A stretch of 20,556 nucleotides of DNA from a virus. Made by a program: the position numbers and the translations under genes. Location: positions 1 to 20,556 of IMG/VR virus record IMGVR_UViG_3300006919_000605; one strand, given 5' to 3'. The notes below the pieces were generated by a model. That model had not been told where the DNA came from. It worked only from the letters and a program-made list of their open reading frames with translations, and made no database searches. Positions 20,474 through 20,556 of this stretch are shown one piece after another (position 1 is the first letter of the stretch; the number at the start of each line of letters is the position of its first letter).

Positions 20474-20556
20474 ATGACTAAAGCTGACAGTTCATCTGCT
20501 GACTTGGCCTATGCAGAAGAGACAACAAGTTACGGTGTTGCCGAAACAGGCAACTA
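20474..20556 (+). CDS. Start of the major tail (tube) protein, cut by the window end
   Basis: ATG 20474 follows AAGAGGAAAAAAA. Only 27 codons are visible, reading MTKADSSSADLAYAEE and then TTSYGVAETGN. An LAYAEETT-YGV opening is typical of phage tail-tube proteins, and the position right after the tail terminator is canonical. The 3' part lies outside the window. Confidence 0.6.
   Translation, partial: MTKADSSSADLAYAEETTSYGVAETGN

Overview
The window is about 20.5 kb of a double-stranded DNA tailed bacteriophage genome (or a prophage). Almost every base is coding, all on the + strand, with short gaps and several start/stop overlaps. It carries DNA packaging, lysis, head and neck genes in conserved phage order. 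A lipobox-containing lysis lipoprotein and a spanin-like overlapping gene pair suggest a Gram-negative host. The capsid protein belongs to the P22-type coat family. The neck genes (DnaT-like adaptor, head closure, HK97 gp10-like, tail terminator, start of a tail-tube gene) indicate a long-tailed virus rather than a podovirus. No integrase, repressor, tRNA, insertion sequence or CRISPR array was seen.

Positions 1-4696 form an accessory segment of small, mostly unrecognised genes, many preceded by purine-rich GAAAGAAA-type leaders. It holds a coiled-coil protein cut by the window edge, a ParB/sulfiredoxin-fold protein with a lysine-rich tail, a 33-residue membrane microprotein, several hypothetical genes, and a striking fusion of two zinc-binding modules with a QueC-like PP-loop domain. 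QueC makes the 7-deazaguanine precursor preQ0, but this copy has Lys in place of the usual Asp of the PP-loop. A 336-bp stretch without a convincing gene (1266-1601) carries a promoter-like and a terminator-like element and may encode a small RNA or leader.

Positions 4702-6919 encode the small terminase (with a histone-H1-like Lys/Ala tail) and the complete large terminase. A promoter-like element at 6922-6951 precedes the lysis segment: a short membrane-anchored protein, a lipoprotein embedded in it in the +1 frame (candidate spanin pair), and a two-helix holin-like protein. No endolysin is present. A terminator closes this block, followed by a membrane-anchored gene whose codon use differs from everything around it, probably a late insertion.

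Positions 8376-20556 are structural: a 971-residue chimeric virion protein with a glycoside-hydrolase-like region, an Ig-like structural protein, portal, a MuF head-morphogenesis protein fused to a zinc-metallopeptidase-like domain, a small unknown, scaffold, major capsid protein, HeH/LEM-domain protein, adaptor, head closure, gp10-like, tail terminator and the start of the tail-tube gene. Just after the capsid gene, two mutually exclusive RNA foldings (13-bp local hairpin versus 15-bp perfect long-range pairing) suggest an expression-control element between the abundant coat protein and the low-copy neck proteins.

All assignments come from reading motifs and gene order; no database search was possible.
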